A program made the position numbers and the translations under genes. From positions 62,001-126,000 of the forward strand of contig CAZUDO010000057.1 of NCBI GenBank assembly GCA_964618895.1: a stretch of 64,000 nt of DNA, read 5' to 3'. Origin of the DNA: CAZUDO01 sp964618895 (lineage in GTDB: Bacteria; Desulfobacterota; Binatia; DP-6). The notes below the pieces were generated by a model. It was not told the DNA's origin. It saw only the letters and a program-made list of their open reading frames with translations, and searched no databases. Of the stretch, positions 49,048 through 58,316 are shown one piece after another; within the stretch, counting starts at the first letter, position 1, and every line of letters begins with the position of its first letter.

Positions 49048-51340
49048 GGGCGAAGGTCGGGGGTGGCCCGGTGAAGAACCGTCGGGGGGGTACCTTCGGC
49101 GGTCGTTCCTCGCGCGCCGGTTTCGAGGGCGCGCTGGCCTTCGGCGACGGTGGTGGCGGGGGGACGTCCGCAGCGTCGTGGATGTGCCCGAGCGGGGCCA
49201 GCAGGCGGAAGCCTATCCGCCCCATGGCAGCGATCGGCTTTCCCCAGTCGCCGAGCTTGAGGGTCCGGACGGTGGCGATGGCCCGTGCCGTGTAGCGCTG
49301 GTCGCCCGTCAGGGCGGCGAGGTACCCGAGGGGAAGGGCGTAGCGAGGGTCGGGATAGCGGCTCGGATCCGCAACCAGCTCGTCGGCGTACGCGACCAGC
49401 CACCGGCGGATGTGCTCGTCGCCGGTGGCTGCGTGGACGGCCGCCAGGCCGTCGGCGAGAATTCCCATCTTCCAGTCTCCGGCTGCCGGTGTCGGGCGGA
49501 ACGCGGCCAGGGCTGCATCGGCGTACGTGCGGGCGGCATCGAGGTACCTCGGTGTCCGGGTGGTGTCGTACACGCTCGTCAGTGCCAGCATCGGCCAGCC
49601 GAACTGGCGCGGGTTCCGAGCCCGTCCTGCCCCGGGGGCGATCGCATCGGCCATCTTGGTAGCGGCGCTGAGCGCGCGAACGTCGCCGGTGAGACGATAG
49701 AAGGTGATCAGCCCCTCGGCCCAGGTATGCCCGAGGTCGACTTTCTCCTTCGCTTCGATCGAGAAGTGGAGCGGCTTGTGCGGATGATTCATCCCGACCC
49801 GCTCGGGGTGATCCGGCCAGTGGTGGATGATGTCCACGTCGCGATAGTGCCGGGCTGCGTGGAGAAGCCCCTCGAAGAAGGTCGGGCTCCCCGTCGCGGC
49901 GTATGCCAGCCCTAACACTTGCGCCAGGTCGTATTCGAGGTTGCCCCAGCCGTCGCAGCCCCGGTTGCGATCGCGGTAGCCGGGAAACTGCCAGTCGCCC
50001 CAGTTGAGAGCACCGTAGAGGCCGACACGAGGGTGTTCCGCCGCGCGTTGCTCGCAGGCGACGGCCGGGCCGTCGTCCCACCGCTCGGAGGTGACATGCT
50101 GGCGGTAGCGCCCGTAGCTGGTGCTCAAGCGGGCGAGAAAGTCGCGCGTCACGGGAGAGTCGGGCGCCAGCGCCTGCGGGAGGGCCTGCGTGGAGACGAT
50201 CCAGGCTGGGGACGGCAGGGCGTCGAGTGGGTCGGTGATGGCGCTGGCGAGCGCGGCGCCACGGGTGGGTGTCAGGTCGCCGAAGAGTGCGATCCAGATG
50301 TCGTGGGTTTTTGCGGCACCGGTCCCGAAAAGGACCGGCTGATCGACTGGCGCGAACAGGTTGACGGTGATCCGTTTCGGGTCGACGTGGAAGGCCTTCG
50401 GGTACTGCTGCCAGAACTCCGGCACGACCAGCATCGCCGTGAATCCCCCGCGCCGGGCGAGGGCCCACCCATCGGCGTGCTGGCCGGCGTGCTCGCCATT
50501 CAACCTGGCGGGTACGGCGTCCGTGTGCACCAAGTCGAGCGCGCGCTCGAGCGAGGGGTAGGTCCGGGGCACGCCGTCGACGCCAACCGCCGCCGAGGTG
50601 AACGGACCGGGAACGCTCAACGCGAGGGCGCGCAGTCGAGCATACGGCGGGTCGGCCAGGTTCGTGATCGTCAGCTGGATGCGGACGGCTGGCTGGCCGG
50701 CAAAGACGGCGATCCGGGCCTCGTACGCGACGCCTTGCGGATAGCGACCTGTCAGCAGGAGCTCGGTACGCACCGGGCCGTCGGTCTCGATCGTGGTCGG
50801 CCCCGGCGTGGGTGATCGCCCCTCCTCGCCCTCGAGCGCCAGGGTCGGGAGCGCGATCGGTACCGTGGCCTGACGGGGTCCCGTGCTGAGCTCGGCGAGC
50901 AGAGGCGCGTCGCCGGCTGGCACCGTGACGTGGAGCGGGCCGTTGTCGAGGACGTGGCCGCCCGCGCGTCCGCTCCTTTGGACGCGCGGCCCCTTGACGG
51001 GCGCGGCGGCCTTGCCGGTACGGAGCGTGTAGGTGGCGTGGCTGCCGGCCGGCACGTCGGCGAGGAAGTCGACCAGGAGCCAGCGGACGCTCTGATCGGG
51101 CCAGCGCTCGAGGACCTGCAGCTGGGCGAGGGCGGCGCGCCCCCCGGGCGTCGCGAGCCAGAGACTGCGCTCGTCCGTCACTCGCCCGCGTGGCAGAGGC
51201 ACGCTCGCACGTGCCGGGAAGGCCTGGCGCGCGACGCCGGCGGCCTCCCGGACGTCGAGGGGGACCGCGAGGGGAGGGGCAGCGGCCGAAGAGGTCCGGG
51301 CGAGGGCCGGGAGCAGCAGGAGGACGAGCCGAGCGAGCAC
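48995..51340 (-). CDS. Secreted PcRGLX/YetA-like polysaccharide lyase-type protein
   Basis: 781 residues, GTG start, with a signal peptide (LARLVLLLLPALARTSSAAA). The N-terminal domain has VPLPRGRVTDERSLWLATPGG and LERWPDQSVRWLLVDF, typical of the RIFT-barrel domain of PcRGLX/YetA-like proteins. A beta-rich middle and a C-terminal alpha/alpha-toroid region (GLYGALNWGDWQFPGYRD, NLEYDLAQVLGLAYAATG, LGHTWAEGLITFYRLTGD) follow. The last ~55 residues are Pro-rich and low complexity. The founding enzyme is an exo-rhamnogalacturonan lyase; this one may trim or release the locus's own exopolysaccharide. Convergent to the FKBP gene. Confidence 0.75.
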   Translation of the reverse strand: MLARLVLLLLPALARTSSAAAPPLAVPLDVREAAGVARQAFPARASVPLPRGRVTDERSLWLATPGGRAALAQLQVLERWPDQSVRWLLVDFLADVPAGSHATYTLRTGKAAAPVKGPRVQRSGRAGGHVLDNGPLHVTVPAGDAPLLAELSTGPRQATVPIALPTLALEGEEGRSPTPGPTTIETDGPVRTELLLTGRYPQGVAYEARIAVFAGQPAVRIQLTITNLADPPYARLRALALSVPGPFTSAAVGVDGVPRTYPSLERALDLVHTDAVPARLNGEHAGQHADGWALARRGGFTAMLVVPEFWQQYPKAFHVDPKRITVNLFAPVDQPVLFGTGAAKTHDIWIALFGDLTPTRGAALASAITDPLDALPSPAWIVSTQALPQALAPDSPVTRDFLARLSTSYGRYRQHVTSERWDDGPAVACEQRAAEHPRVGLYGALNWGDWQFPGYRDRNRGCDGWGNLEYDLAQVLGLAYAATGSPTFFEGLLHAARHYRDVDIIHHWPDHPERVGMNHPHKPLHFSIEAKEKVDLGHTWAEGLITFYRLTGDVRALSAATKMADAIAPGAGRARNPRQFGWPMLALTSVYDTTRTPRYLDAARTYADAALAAFRPTPAAGDWKMGILADGLAAVHAATGDEHIRRWLVAYADELVADPSRYPDPRYALPLGYLAALTGDQRYTARAIATVRTLKLGDWGKPIAAMGRIGFRLLAPLGHIHDAADVPPPPPSPKASAPSKPAREERPPKVPPRRFFTGPPPTFAPTPDRGAPPPASRPAPR

Positions 51341-51437
51341 GGGTAGCGCGCCTTGCTAACACCGGGATGGCGATCGGGCAACCACGGTCAGCCGAGTATC
51401 CGCCAGGCTTTGCAGGACTTTTTCGGGGAGCGCGTGC

Positions 51438-51466
51438 TTGCGACTGTGCCCCCCCTTGCATACAGT
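51438..51466 (+). promoter_or_regulatory. Candidate sigma-70 promoter for the epimerase gene
   Basis: TTGCGA (51438-51443) and TACAGT (51461-51466) are 17 bases apart, each matching consensus at four of six positions. The start of transcription would fall near 51472, two bases before the ATG at 51474, implying a leaderless mRNA; no ribosome binding site is seen there. Confidence 0.35.
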
Positions 51467-51473
51467 TTGGCAC

Positions 51474-52463
51474 ATGCCTGATCGCAAACTCTACCTGGTG
51501 ACCGGTGGGGCCGGCTTCATCGGCTCGAACATCGGCGAAGCCCTGATCCGTCGAGGGGATGCGGTGCGTGTCCTGGATGACTTCTCTACCGGACGGCGCG
51601 AGAACCTGGCGACCCTCACCGGGGTCGAGCTGGTCGAGGGTGACCTGCGCGCTGCGGCGACCGTTCGTCGCGCGGTCGCCGGGGTAGACGGGGTCTTCCA
51701 CCAAGCGGCGCTGCGGTCGGTGCCCAGGTCGGTGGACGATCCGCTCAGCAGCAACGAGGTCAATGTGACCGGCACGCTCGTGCTGCTGCAAGCGTGCCGT
51801 GAGGCCAAGGTGCGGCGACTCGTCTATGCGTCGTCCTCGTCGTGCTACGGCGACGATCCCGCCCTGCCGAAGGTCGAGACACTCCCCACCCGGCCCGTGT
51901 CGCCGTACGCCGTGTCCAAGCTGGCGGCCGAGCACTACTGTCACGTATTCGCACGCCTCTACGGGCTGGAGACCGTCAGCCTGCGCTACTTCAACGTGTT
52001 CGGCCCGCGGCAGAACCCGGAGTCGAAGTACTCGGCGGTGATCCCGCGCTTCCTCGATCAGGCGCTCAAGGGAGAGCCGCTCGAGATCCACGGCGATGGC
52101 GAGCAGTCGCGGGACTTCACGTACATCGACAATGTCGTGCAGGGAAACCTGCTGGCCATGTCGACCCCGGGGGTGTCCGGCGAGACGTTCAATGTCGCCT
52201 GCGGGACGCGGCACTCGCTGCTTGCCATCGCAGACGCGATCGGGGACTTCCTGGGCTTCCAGCCCCCTCGCAACCACGTGGGCGCGCGTGCCGGTGATGT
52301 GCGCCACACGCTGGCTGACATCGGCAAGGCCGAGCGCGTGCTCGGCTTCCGGCCGTCGGTCGATTTCGCCGAGGGCATGCGCCGGACGTGTGCCTACTTC
52401 GTGGACCGGTTCGCCCCCAAGGGGGCGGGTCGTCCCGGGGCCGCTACCGGCGGGGCGCGCTGA
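51474..52463 (+). CDS. UDP-N-acetylglucosamine 4-epimerase-like SDR (WbpP/TviC type)
   Basis: 329 residues. Rossmann motif VTGGAGFIGSNIGEAL, then VDGVFHQAALRSVPRSVDDP, SSSSCYGDDPALPK, the catalytic PVSPYAVSKLAAE (Tyr-x3-Lys) and RYFNVFGPRQNP. The sequence pattern is closest to WbpP/TviC epimerases acting on UDP-HexNAc or the corresponding uronic acid. With the dehydrogenase at 38876 it could make UDP-GalNAcA. Its 3' end overlaps the convergent kinase gene by 20 bp. Confidence 0.85.
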   Translation: MPDRKLYLVTGGAGFIGSNIGEALIRRGDAVRVLDDFSTGRRENLATLTGVELVEGDLRAAATVRRAVAGVDGVFHQAALRSVPRSVDDPLSSNEVNVTGTLVLLQACREAKVRRLVYASSSSCYGDDPALPKVETLPTRPVSPYAVSKLAAEHYCHVFARLYGLETVSLRYFNVFGPRQNPESKYSAVIPRFLDQALKGEPLEIHGDGEQSRDFTYIDNVVQGNLLAMSTPGVSGETFNVACGTRHSLLAIADAIGDFLGFQPPRNHVGARAGDVRHTLADIGKAERVLGFRPSVDFAEGMRRTCAYFVDRFAPKGAGRPGAATGGAR

Positions 52464-53679
52464 GCGGCAGCTCGACGGTGACGGCGGTGCCCTCGCCCGG
52501 GGTACTCCGGGCAGCCACCCGCCCGCCGAGTGCCTCGCTGAAGCAGCGGACGAGATAGAGCCCGTAGCCGCTGCCGAAGCGCCGGCCGCGCCCGGGCCGG
52601 AACGGTTCGAACAGGTGGGGCAGCACGTCGGCGGCGATGCCGGGACCGGAATCCCGCACCGTCACGCGGACGCTCTCCTGATCGGCGGCCAGGCTGGCAT
52701 CGACGGTCACCGGTCCGTCGCCGCTATGCTTGAGCGCGTTATCGACCAGGTTCTGCAGGATCTCCTTCACCTTGACCCGGTCGCTGCACATGGGGGGGAG
52801 GTCCTTGGACACAGCCGTGAACAGCCTGCCGCCGCGGCTCGCGTGCGCAAAGGTCGCAGCCCGGAGGCTGGTCAGCACGTCGGCGAGCGTGAATTCCTCC
52901 GTACGGACGGGCACCTGCGTCGTCGTCTCGAGGCGGGCGATGTCTAGCGTCGCGTCGAGGAGGTCGACCAGTTCGTATGCCTGCCGCTCGAGGATGCCGG
53001 TGATCTCGCGTTGGTCGGCGGTGAGCGCGCCGAAGGCCCCTTCATGAAGGAGGTTCGTGTAGCCGACCAGCGCATTGAGCGGCGTGCGGAGATCGTGCGC
53101 CATCGCCGCCAGCCCGTCGTTCTTCACTCGTACAGTCCGCGTCAGTCGGTCGCAGTGCCGTGCCGCCAGCAGGGCGCTTGCCGCGAGCAAGGTCAGTGGG
53201 CGCGCCAACGCCATGTCTTCCGCCGTGAGGACGGTGTCGGCAGACACGACGAGATGGAGCGCGCCGGTGATCTGGTCGCGCGGGAACGGCAGCAGGATGG
53301 TGCGTAGCGCGCGCCCATCCGGGGCTGCGGGCTCGATGAAAATGACGGGGTCGTCTTCGCTGAGGGCGCGCGCCACACCGTCGTGGGCCGCGGCGCCGTG
53401 GTAGCGGGCGCGGTAGGCGACATCAACGCCGTGAGCCGCGAGCAGGTGATAGTCGTTGTCCTCGAGCAGGCCGATGGCAACGCCTCGCACCCCGAGGATG
53501 CGGGCGACGGCTTCGGTGAGACAGCCGGCCACGGCCGTCGGGTCGGGCGCGGCGGCGAGGAGTGCTTGCTGCAGGTCGACGAAGCGCTCCCAGCGAAGCG
53601 CGTCGGCGCCGGGAGCGCGTCGGGGAGCCATTCGTGTCCGCGCGGGCGGCGCGTTCTCCAGAGACTGCCGTTGCTTCAC
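52444..53679 (-). CDS. Cytoplasmic GAF-domain sensor histidine kinase
   Basis: 411 residues. A GAF-like domain (about 30-175) is followed by the H-box MAHDLRTPLNALVGY with His195, N-box LVDNALKHSG, G1 DSGPGIA and G2 GSGYGLYLV, so all catalytic motifs are intact. There is no membrane segment. It would sense a cytoplasmic signal through the GAF domain and phosphorylate a response regulator, none of which is adjacent; the NtrC-type regulator at 7289 is one candidate. Divergent from the ~100-aa protein at 53760. GTG 53679 is the longest start; ATG 53631 is possible. Confidence 0.88.
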   Translation of the reverse strand: MKQRQSLENAPPARTRMAPRRAPGADALRWERFVDLQQALLAAAPDPTAVAGCLTEAVARILGVRGVAIGLLEDNDYHLLAAHGVDVAYRARYHGAAAHDGVARALSEDDPVIFIEPAAPDGRALRTILLPFPRDQITGALHLVVSADTVLTAEDMALARPLTLLAASALLAARHCDRLTRTVRVKNDGLAAMAHDLRTPLNALVGYTNLLHEGAFGALTADQREITGILERQAYELVDLLDATLDIARLETTTQVPVRTEEFTLADVLTSLRAATFAHASRGGRLFTAVSKDLPPMCSDRVKVKEILQNLVDNALKHSGDGPVTVDASLAADQESVRVTVRDSGPGIAADVLPHLFEPFRPGRGRRFGSGYGLYLVRCFSEALGGRVAARSTPGEGTAVTVELPLSAPRR

Positions 53680-53759
53680 GGGTGCACGGGGATGTAGACC
53701 TCTCGCGGGTCAGGCGTCAATATGCAGCGCGCAGAAGCAGTCCAGTCGGAGAGATGACC

Positions 53760-54068
53760 ATGGGCGGAGACATCCGACGCCAGGCGGAGGACTTGGCCCG
53801 CTTCTACAGCGAACTGACGCGCCGTTTGCCCCAACACGGTGTGCGTGACGTGGCCGAGCTGCTGGCGCTGTACGAGCAGGTGCGTAGTGCGGTGAGTGCG
53901 ATCAGCCGGCAGGAGATTAGCTGGGCGGCCGACCAGACCCAGGGCCTAGTCGAGGAGCTCGTGCAGATGGAGGCCAGCCTGCAGGCCGTCCGCCGGCTCA
54001 AGGCCACTCTCGAGCGGCAGCCGGAGGGGCCCCCGGGGCAAGGGAATCGGGGCCGCCCGGTGCCCTGA
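53760..54068 (+). CDS. Small helical protein, paralogue of 6030-6329
   Basis: 102 residues. The start ATG at 53760 has GGAGAG six bases upstream; another ATG at 53754 is too close to it. The sequence is helical with LYEQVRSAVSAISRQEI and a terminal MEASLQAVRRLKATLE, matching the copy at 6030 (LYEQVRAQLERVSYDEL, MDYELRQIRTVKLAFD). Both sit beside histidine kinase genes. It overlaps the next glycosyltransferase by one base, so it is co-transcribed with sugar-transfer genes. Function unknown. Confidence 0.7.
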   Translation: MGGDIRRQAEDLARFYSELTRRLPQHGVRDVAELLALYEQVRSAVSAISRQEISWAADQTQGLVEELVQMEASLQAVRRLKATLERQPEGPPGQGNRGRPVP

Positions 54069-55210
54069 TGGGGAGCCCTTACCGCATCGCCTACGTGATC
54101 GGCGAGCTGGGGAAAGGCGGCGCGGAGTTCCAACTGCACGAGCTGCTGCGCCAGCTCGACCGCTCGGAGTTCACGCCCCTGGTGTTCTCGCTCAGCCAGG
54201 GAGGGTATTGGGCGGGGGCGATTCGTGCCCTGGGGATTCCCGTCGAAGAGCTGTCCCGGCGCGGTTCCGCCGATCTGTCCCGAGTGACACGCCTGCGCGA
54301 GGCCCTGCGTGCCTTCGGTCCCCACATCCTGCACACGATCCTCTGGGCGGGAAACTGTTACGGACGCCTGGCCGCATTGCGTCTCGGGATCCCGGTACGG
54401 ATCGCCGCCGAACGGAACACCATCGTCCGACCGTGCTGGCAGGTGATGGTCGAGCGTGCCCTCGACCGGGGGACTGACGCCTACCTGGTCAACTGTGCTG
54501 CGATCGCCCATATGCTCGTCCAGCACGAGCGCATCGCGGCGGCCAAGATCCACGTCGTGCCGAACGGCGTCGATCTGGCGCGGTTCCCTGCCTTCGGCCT
54601 GGAGCGCGTCAGCGCGCGGGCGGCGAGCGGCTTCGATCCAGCCCGGCGGCTGGTCGCCTTGGTGGGGCGTCTCGAGCCGCAGAAGGACGTCCCGACGTTC
54701 CTGGCCGCGGCCGCAACGGTCGCCCCCGCGTACCCGGACGTCGATTTCTTGGTTGTCGGTGAAGGAGGGGAGCGGACGCGGCTGGAAGCGCGCACACGGG
54801 AACTCGGTCTGCGATCGCGCGTGCGCTTTCTCGGCCTTCGGCACGATGTGCCCGGAGTGCTCCGTGCCGTCGACGTACTGGCGCTTACATCGACGTACGA
54901 GGGGTTCCCGAACGTGGTGCTGGAGGCGATGGCGACCGGGGCGGTTCCGGTGGTGACGGACGTCGGCGGCTGCAGCGAACTGGTTACGTCCGATGTCACG
55001 GGGGTGCTTGTGCCCCCGCAGGCGCCGGCGGCGGTCGCGGCAGCCGTGGGGCGGGTGCTGCAGGACGCCGAGTATGCTCGCCGGCTCGCTGTCGCGGCCC
55101 GCCGCCGGGTGGAGAGCGAGTTCACCGTCGAGGTGATGGCGGCGCGCACGATCGGGGTGTATCGCGCCCTCCTGCAAGGTGGTCGCGTTCCCGCTGTCGC
55201 GGCCGCGTGA
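54068..55210 (+). CDS. Glycosyltransferase family 4
   Basis: 380 residues. IAYVIGELGKGGAEFQLHEL at the N-terminus and LVALVGRLEPQKDVPTFL, FLVVGEGGERTRLE and TYEGFPNVVLEAMATGAVPVV at the C-terminus identify a GT4 enzyme. It lies outside the main run, with the paralogue at 55207 overlapping by four bases, and may be part of a second, smaller glycan operon. Confidence 0.88.
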   Translation: MGSPYRIAYVIGELGKGGAEFQLHELLRQLDRSEFTPLVFSLSQGGYWAGAIRALGIPVEELSRRGSADLSRVTRLREALRAFGPHILHTILWAGNCYGRLAALRLGIPVRIAAERNTIVRPCWQVMVERALDRGTDAYLVNCAAIAHMLVQHERIAAAKIHVVPNGVDLARFPAFGLERVSARAASGFDPARRLVALVGRLEPQKDVPTFLAAAATVAPAYPDVDFLVVGEGGERTRLEARTRELGLRSRVRFLGLRHDVPGVLRAVDVLALTSTYEGFPNVVLEAMATGAVPVVTDVGGCSELVTSDVTGVLVPPQAPAAVAAAVGRVLQDAEYARRLAVAARRRVESEFTVEVMAARTIGVYRALLQGGRVPAVAAA

Positions 55211-56520
55211 GACGATCGCAGCAACGACCGCCCATGCGCATCGCGTATATCGTTCCGACGTATCCGTACGACCCGACCGAACCCTTCGTCGTCAACGAGA
55301 TGGTCGAGGTGCAGGACGCGGGGCACGAGATCGTCGTCGCCAGCCTGCGACCGGCCGCGCCTGGCGCGGTGCGGCACGGGACCTACGCCCGGCTTCGTCC
55401 GGTGCTCGTGCTGGCGCCCGCCCTCTGCGATCTTCGCGTCCTGGCGCACGCGCTCTCGACTCTGCTGCGCCACCCCTGGCGGGTGGTGCGGACGCTGGCG
55501 GTGGCGCATCGGGCGGCTGGGTGGAACCCATACGCCCAGGCGCGCATCCTGGCGGTGACGCCGAAGGCCCTGGCCAACGTGCGGCGGTTCCGGCAGGCCC
55601 GGGTCGATCGGATACACGCCCACTTCGCCAACCAGCGGGCGGACTGTGCGGCGATCACCGCAGGGGTGGGCGGGATCCCGTTCTCCTTCACGGCGCACGC
55701 TTTCGACATCTATCCGACCGTCCGGTCACGGCGGAACGAAACGCTGGCGTGGAAGCTCGCAACTGCTGCGCATGCGTTCGGCGTGAGCGAATTCGGTGCC
55801 GCGCTGCTCCGCAGTCGCTGTCCCCCGGGGAGTCGCACTCCGGTGTCGGTGGCCTACGTGGGCATCCCGACCGACCTGTTCCAGGTCGAGGCTCCGCCCC
55901 CGCGGGACGCGGGGCTCCGCCTCCTGTGCGTCGCCCGCTTCCTGGAGAAGAAGGGACTCGACACGTTACTCGAGGCCTGTGCCCTCCTGCGCGCGCGTGG
56001 GCTCGCTTTCCGGTTGAGCGTGTACGGTGACGGGCCGCTCCGGCCGGCGCTGACGGCGCAGATCATGCGCCTGGACCTCGGGGATCACGTCAGTCTCCTG
56101 GCATCGGTTCCGCAGGAAGAAGTGGCCCGGCAGATGAAGGCGCATCACGTCTTCATCATGCCCTGCCGTCAGGACCGCACCGGCGACATGGATGGTATTC
56201 CGACGGTGTTCATGGAGGCATTGGCGACCGGACGGCCCGTGATCAGCTGTGCCCTGTCCGGCATCCCGGAGTTGGTTCGCGACGGGGAGACCGGACTTCT
56301 CGTGCCGCCGGACGATCCCCGGGCGCTGGCGCGCGCGGTCGAGCGGCTCGCGCGTGACCCGGACTTGTGCGTTCGTCTCGGACAGCAGGGTCGGCTCCTG
56401 GTCGAGCGGCAGCACGACCAGCGGCGGAATGCCCGTCGCTTCCTCGCCCTCTTGCTTGGCGATCCGGCGGACGAGGAGTCCGCTGGTACCCCGTGCAGCG
56501 GCGTCCGCCGCCCCGGGTGA
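55207..56520 (+). CDS. Glycosyltransferase family 4, colanic/exopolysaccharide type
   Basis: 437 residues from GTG 55207 (overlapping stop); ATG 55234 is an alternative. IAYIVPTYPYDPTEPFVVNEM, HAHFANQRADCAAI and FSFTAHAFDIY resemble WcaL/AmsK-like transferases. The C-terminal domain has LLCVARFLEKKGLDTLLEAC and MDGIPTVFMEALATGRPVISC. Follows the GT4 at 54068 in the same operon. Confidence 0.88.
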   Translation: MRRSQQRPPMRIAYIVPTYPYDPTEPFVVNEMVEVQDAGHEIVVASLRPAAPGAVRHGTYARLRPVLVLAPALCDLRVLAHALSTLLRHPWRVVRTLAVAHRAAGWNPYAQARILAVTPKALANVRRFRQARVDRIHAHFANQRADCAAITAGVGGIPFSFTAHAFDIYPTVRSRRNETLAWKLATAAHAFGVSEFGAALLRSRCPPGSRTPVSVAYVGIPTDLFQVEAPPPRDAGLRLLCVARFLEKKGLDTLLEACALLRARGLAFRLSVYGDGPLRPALTAQIMRLDLGDHVSLLASVPQEEVARQMKAHHVFIMPCRQDRTGDMDGIPTVFMEALATGRPVISCALSGIPELVRDGETGLLVPPDDPRALARAVERLARDPDLCVRLGQQGRLLVERQHDQRRNARRFLALLLGDPADEESAGTPCSGVRRPG

Positions 56521-56572
56521 CTCGCGCCCGGGCCTGGTTCCGGTACCGCTCTTCCGCTATGGCGGAAAGCCC

Positions 56573-57538
56573 ATGGTGGTGAACGAGCAGCAGTATGGGG
56601 CACAGGTGCCCGCGATCGACGTGGCGGAGCTGCGTCACCGGTACGGCGATCGGGTCGCGCTCGACGGCGTCTCGCTTCGTATTGGCCAAGGGGAGTTGTT
56701 CGGGCTCTTGGGGCCCAACGGCGGGGGGAAGAGCACGCTGTTCAAGATCCTCGCGACGCTGCTTCGCCCGAGCGGCGGGACGGCCCGCGTGCTTGGACAC
56801 GATGTCTGCCAGCAGCCGGATGCCGTACGCCGCGACCTGGGCGTGGTGTTCCAGCATGCGAGTGTCGATCCGATGCTCACCGTCGAAGAGAACATCGGGC
56901 ATCACGGCAGGCTGTTCGGTCTCCGCGGAGCGCGCTTGCGCGCCGGGCTCGAGCGCGTGCTGTCCCGGCTCGGGCTCGTCGATCGGCGGCACGATCGGGT
57001 CGGCACGCTGTCCGGGGGACTCCAGCGACGCACGGAGCTCGCCAAGGTGCTGGTGGTAGGGGCACGGCTTCTCCTGTTGGACGAACCCAGCACAGGGCTC
57101 GATCCCTCGGCCCGGCGCGAGCTCATTGCCTTCCTCCGCGAGCTGCGCGACACCGACGGCATCACGATCGTCCTCACGACCCACGATCTCGACGAGGCCG
57201 AACGCTGCGACCGGGTAGCGATCCTCGACCGGGGTCGGGTGGTGGGCCTCGATGCTCCAGAGGCGCTCAAGGGTCGCGTGGGCGGCGATGTGCTCGTCAT
57301 GCAGACGGCAGCGCCGGAGCGGCTGCGCGATGCCGTGCGGCAACGGTTCGGGCTCGACGGGCAGGTCGTGGATGGAATGCTCCGGTTGGAGCGTCCGCGC
57401 GGGCATGAACTCGTGGGGGCCCTGGTCGAGGCCTTTCCGGAGGTGCAAACGGTCACCTTCGGCAAGCCGACGCTCGGCGACGTGTTCGTCCATCTGACCG
57501 GACACCGCTGGATCGATCGCGACGGGGGCGGCGCATGA
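56573..57538 (+). CDS. ABC-2 exporter ATP-binding protein
   Basis: 321 residues. Walker A is GPNGGGKST (Gly where Ala is usual), the Q-loop is VVFQHAS, the signature LSGGLQRR and Walker B LLLLDEPSTGLD. The extra C-terminal ~90 residues are typical of DrrA/NodI-type ATPases. It pairs with the permease that overlaps it by four bases. The position next to oxidase-assembly genes suggests it may be part of that set rather than glycan export; substrate unknown. Confidence 0.88.
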   Translation: MVVNEQQYGAQVPAIDVAELRHRYGDRVALDGVSLRIGQGELFGLLGPNGGGKSTLFKILATLLRPSGGTARVLGHDVCQQPDAVRRDLGVVFQHASVDPMLTVEENIGHHGRLFGLRGARLRAGLERVLSRLGLVDRRHDRVGTLSGGLQRRTELAKVLVVGARLLLLDEPSTGLDPSARRELIAFLRELRDTDGITIVLTTHDLDEAERCDRVAILDRGRVVGLDAPEALKGRVGGDVLVMQTAAPERLRDAVRQRFGLDGQVVDGMLRLERPRGHELVGALVEAFPEVQTVTFGKPTLGDVFVHLTGHRWIDRDGGGA

Positions 57539-58302
57539 CGGCAGTGCTCGCCCTCGGCCAGCGGGAGGTGATCCGGTTCGTGCGGCAGCCGAGCCGGGTG
57601 TTCGGGGCGTTGGCACAGCCGGTGCTGTTCTGGCTGCTCCTGGGGAGCGGGTTCGCGGCATCGTTCCAGCCCCCCGGCAGTCCCCCGGGGACGGACTACC
57701 TGGCGTACCTCTATCCAGGCATCCTGGCGCTCGTGCTGCTGTTTACGGCCATCTTCGCGACGATCTCGACGGTCGAGGATCGGCAGAGTGGCTTCCTGCA
57801 GGGCGTGCTGGTGGCCCCGGTGAGCCGGATGAGCATCGTGCTCGGTCAGGCGCTGGGCGGGACGGCATTGGCCGTGTTGCAGGGGGTGCTGTTCCTGGCC
57901 CTGGCGCCGCTGGCTGGGATCTCGCTCACGCCGGGACGGGTCGTCACGGCGACGGTCGTGATGACCGTGGTCGCGTTCGGGTTGAACAACTTGGGGCTGT
58001 TGATCGCATGGCGGATGACGTCGACGCAGGGGTTCCATGCGATCATGAACCTCGTCTTGATCCCGATCTGGCTGCTCTCCGGCGCGCTTTTCCCGAGCAC
58101 GGGCGCCAGTGCCGGCCTGCAGTGGGTCATGTACCTGGATCCGCTGAGGTACGGTCTGACGGCGTTGCGCGCGTGTCTGCAGCCGGGCCTGATGACCCCG
58201 GACCTACCGGCACCGGAGCTGTCGTTCGCCCTCACGATCGTGTTCGCCGGTGCGACCCTGGCGGCGGCCGTAGCGACGGCGCGTCGCAGCCAGAGCCTGT
58301 GA
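57535..58302 (+). CDS. ABC-2 type permease
   Basis: 255 residues with six hydrophobic segments. GQREVIRFVRQPSRVFGALAQPVLFWLLLGSGF and PLRYGLTALRACL match the ABC-2 permease family (DrrB/NodJ). Its ATPase partner overlaps upstream. It converges on the DUF420 gene with a 14-bp gap. Confidence 0.87.
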   Translation: MTAVLALGQREVIRFVRQPSRVFGALAQPVLFWLLLGSGFAASFQPPGSPPGTDYLAYLYPGILALVLLFTAIFATISTVEDRQSGFLQGVLVAPVSRMSIVLGQALGGTALAVLQGVLFLALAPLAGISLTPGRVVTATVVMTVVAFGLNNLGLLIAWRMTSTQGFHAIMNLVLIPIWLLSGALFPSTGASAGLQWVMYLDPLRYGLTALRACLQPGLMTPDLPAPELSFALTIVFAGATLAAAVATARRSQSL

Positions 58303-58316
58303 GGCCACGCCCTACA

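Noticed and set aside
48870..52307. An 1145-codon open frame on the minus strand
   Set aside because: It overlaps three well-supported genes in other frames, and its Arg/Pro-rich translation has no recognisable domain.
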